Shown: piece after piece, positions 63,816 through 64,000 of the stretch
Numbering within the stretch: the stretch's first letter is position 1
How the letters are laid out: every line of letters starts with the position of its first letter
Assembly (NCBI RefSeq): GCF_015709455.1
Contig: NZ_JADNQW010000005.1
Coordinates: 3,616,001-3,680,000 of the forward strand
DNA: 64,000 nt
Origin: Methylosinus sp. H3A
Lineage (GTDB): Bacteria; Pseudomonadota; Alphaproteobacteria; Rhizobiales; Beijerinckiaceae
Direction: 5' to 3'
Program-made: the position numbers and the translations under genes
Notes under the pieces: generated by a model
What the model was told of the DNA's origin: nothing
Databases searched by the model: none
The model's input: only the letters and a program-made list of their open reading frames with translations

Positions 63816-63896
63816 CACCTCGGGCCGTCTTCCGCCTCGAGCAGTCTTCACCTCGGGCTGTCTTCACCTCGGGCTGTCTTCACCTCGGGCCGTCTT
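63816..63896. repeat. 16-bp direct tandem repeat, five copies
   Basis: Unit CACCTCGGGCTGTCTT. Copies: 63816-63831 (one T to C change), 63832-63848 (17 nt, diverged), 63849-63864 and 63865-63880 (identical), 63881-63896 (same variant as copy 1). Head to tail without spacers, between two genes on the same strand. A VNTR-like locus; copy number may vary between strains. Confidence 0.85.
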
Positions 63897-63944
63897 GGCG
63901 CTCGAATTGCTCTATTCGACCGTCTGACGCTCCCGGGAGGATAG

Positions 63945-64000
63945 ATGCATCACGGCGTCGATCTGCTGACGACCCTCGCCGCCGCGCTCGGCCTCGCGCT
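63945..64000 (+). CDS. start of a Kef/YbaL-type cation-proton antiporter
   Basis: Only the first 18 or 19 codons are in the window: MHHGVDLLTTLAAALGLAL, preceded by GGGAGG 4 nt upstream of the ATG. The MHH-x-x-x-LL-TTxAAxLGLAL start is characteristic of the YbaL/RosB branch of CPA2 antiporters (K+/H+). The rest is outside the window, so the assignment rests on the N-terminus. Confidence 0.6.
   Translation, partial: MHHGVDLLTTLAAALGLA

Noticed and set aside
63816..63896. The tandem repeat as a CRISPR array
   Set aside because: Units are 16 bp, contiguous and without spacers, and no cas gene is present.

Overview
The window is a high-GC, gene-dense stretch of an alphaproteobacterial chromosome, most likely a Hyphomicrobiales (Rhizobiales) member. 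This rests on the ispDF fusion, the ispDF-dusB-ntrBC-ntrYX-hfq-hflX order, the rlpA-dac-tmk-holB-metG-tatD-MBL order, a DUF6111-cca pair, an MbfA-type ferritin/VIT exporter with an Irr-like box, a two-domain cold-shock protein and a phasin (PHB storage). A methylotroph of the Methylocystaceae/Beijerinckiaceae type would fit, but nothing in the window proves methane or methanol use. I found no rRNA, tRNA, CRISPR array, integrase, transposase or intact mobile element.

Layout. 1-6.9 kb: phasin tail with a clear terminator, dnaE, a small membrane protein, lipA, a DUF488 gene, a COQ10/RatA START protein and CinA. 7.0-21.8 kb: a chemoreceptor, ispDF, then dusB, ntrB-ntrC, ntrY-ntrX, hfq, hflX (nitrogen signalling and RNA-chaperone block), an SMR efflux protein, a GST and mazG. 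22-34.7 kb, almost all on the minus strand: cold-shock protein, then a housekeeping block recJ, rlpA, dac, tmk, holB ... metG, secreted protein, tatD, MBL hydrolase. Between holB and metG this block is broken by a DNA glycosylase gene, a short RHS-core remnant and an AT-rich orphan gene that looks like an RHS immunity gene. 34.8-45.9 kb: aldose epimerase-like protein, cysK, an S26 signal-peptidase homologue lacking both catalytic residues, mobA, a beta-barrel protein, and a 1815-residue polytopic GH94 protein.

45.1-54.2 kb: a C-terminally anchored unknown protein, a phosphoesterase coupled to mbfA, Nudix, three GNAT acetyltransferases (two of them a tandem duplication) around a complete class A beta-lactamase, zapE, a porin, and a second AT-rich orphan gene. 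54.2-61.0 kb: a tightly overlapping minus-strand operon moxR / DUF58 / BatA-DUF4159 / vWA-like membrane protein, a chaperone-AAA plus von Willebrand factor A system of the MoxR class. 61-64 kb: DUF6111-cca, two small proteins, a 16-bp tandem repeat, and the start of a probable Kef/YbaL-type cation-proton antiporter.

Most likely novelty: (i) the catalytically dead signal-peptidase homologue at 36905-37615; (ii) the RHS/immunity remnant wedged into a conserved replication/cell-wall operon at 27.1-28.5 kb; (iii) the GH94 membrane protein that lacks the glycosyltransferase half of cyclic glucan synthases. All assignments were made by reading; no database search or folding calculation was run.
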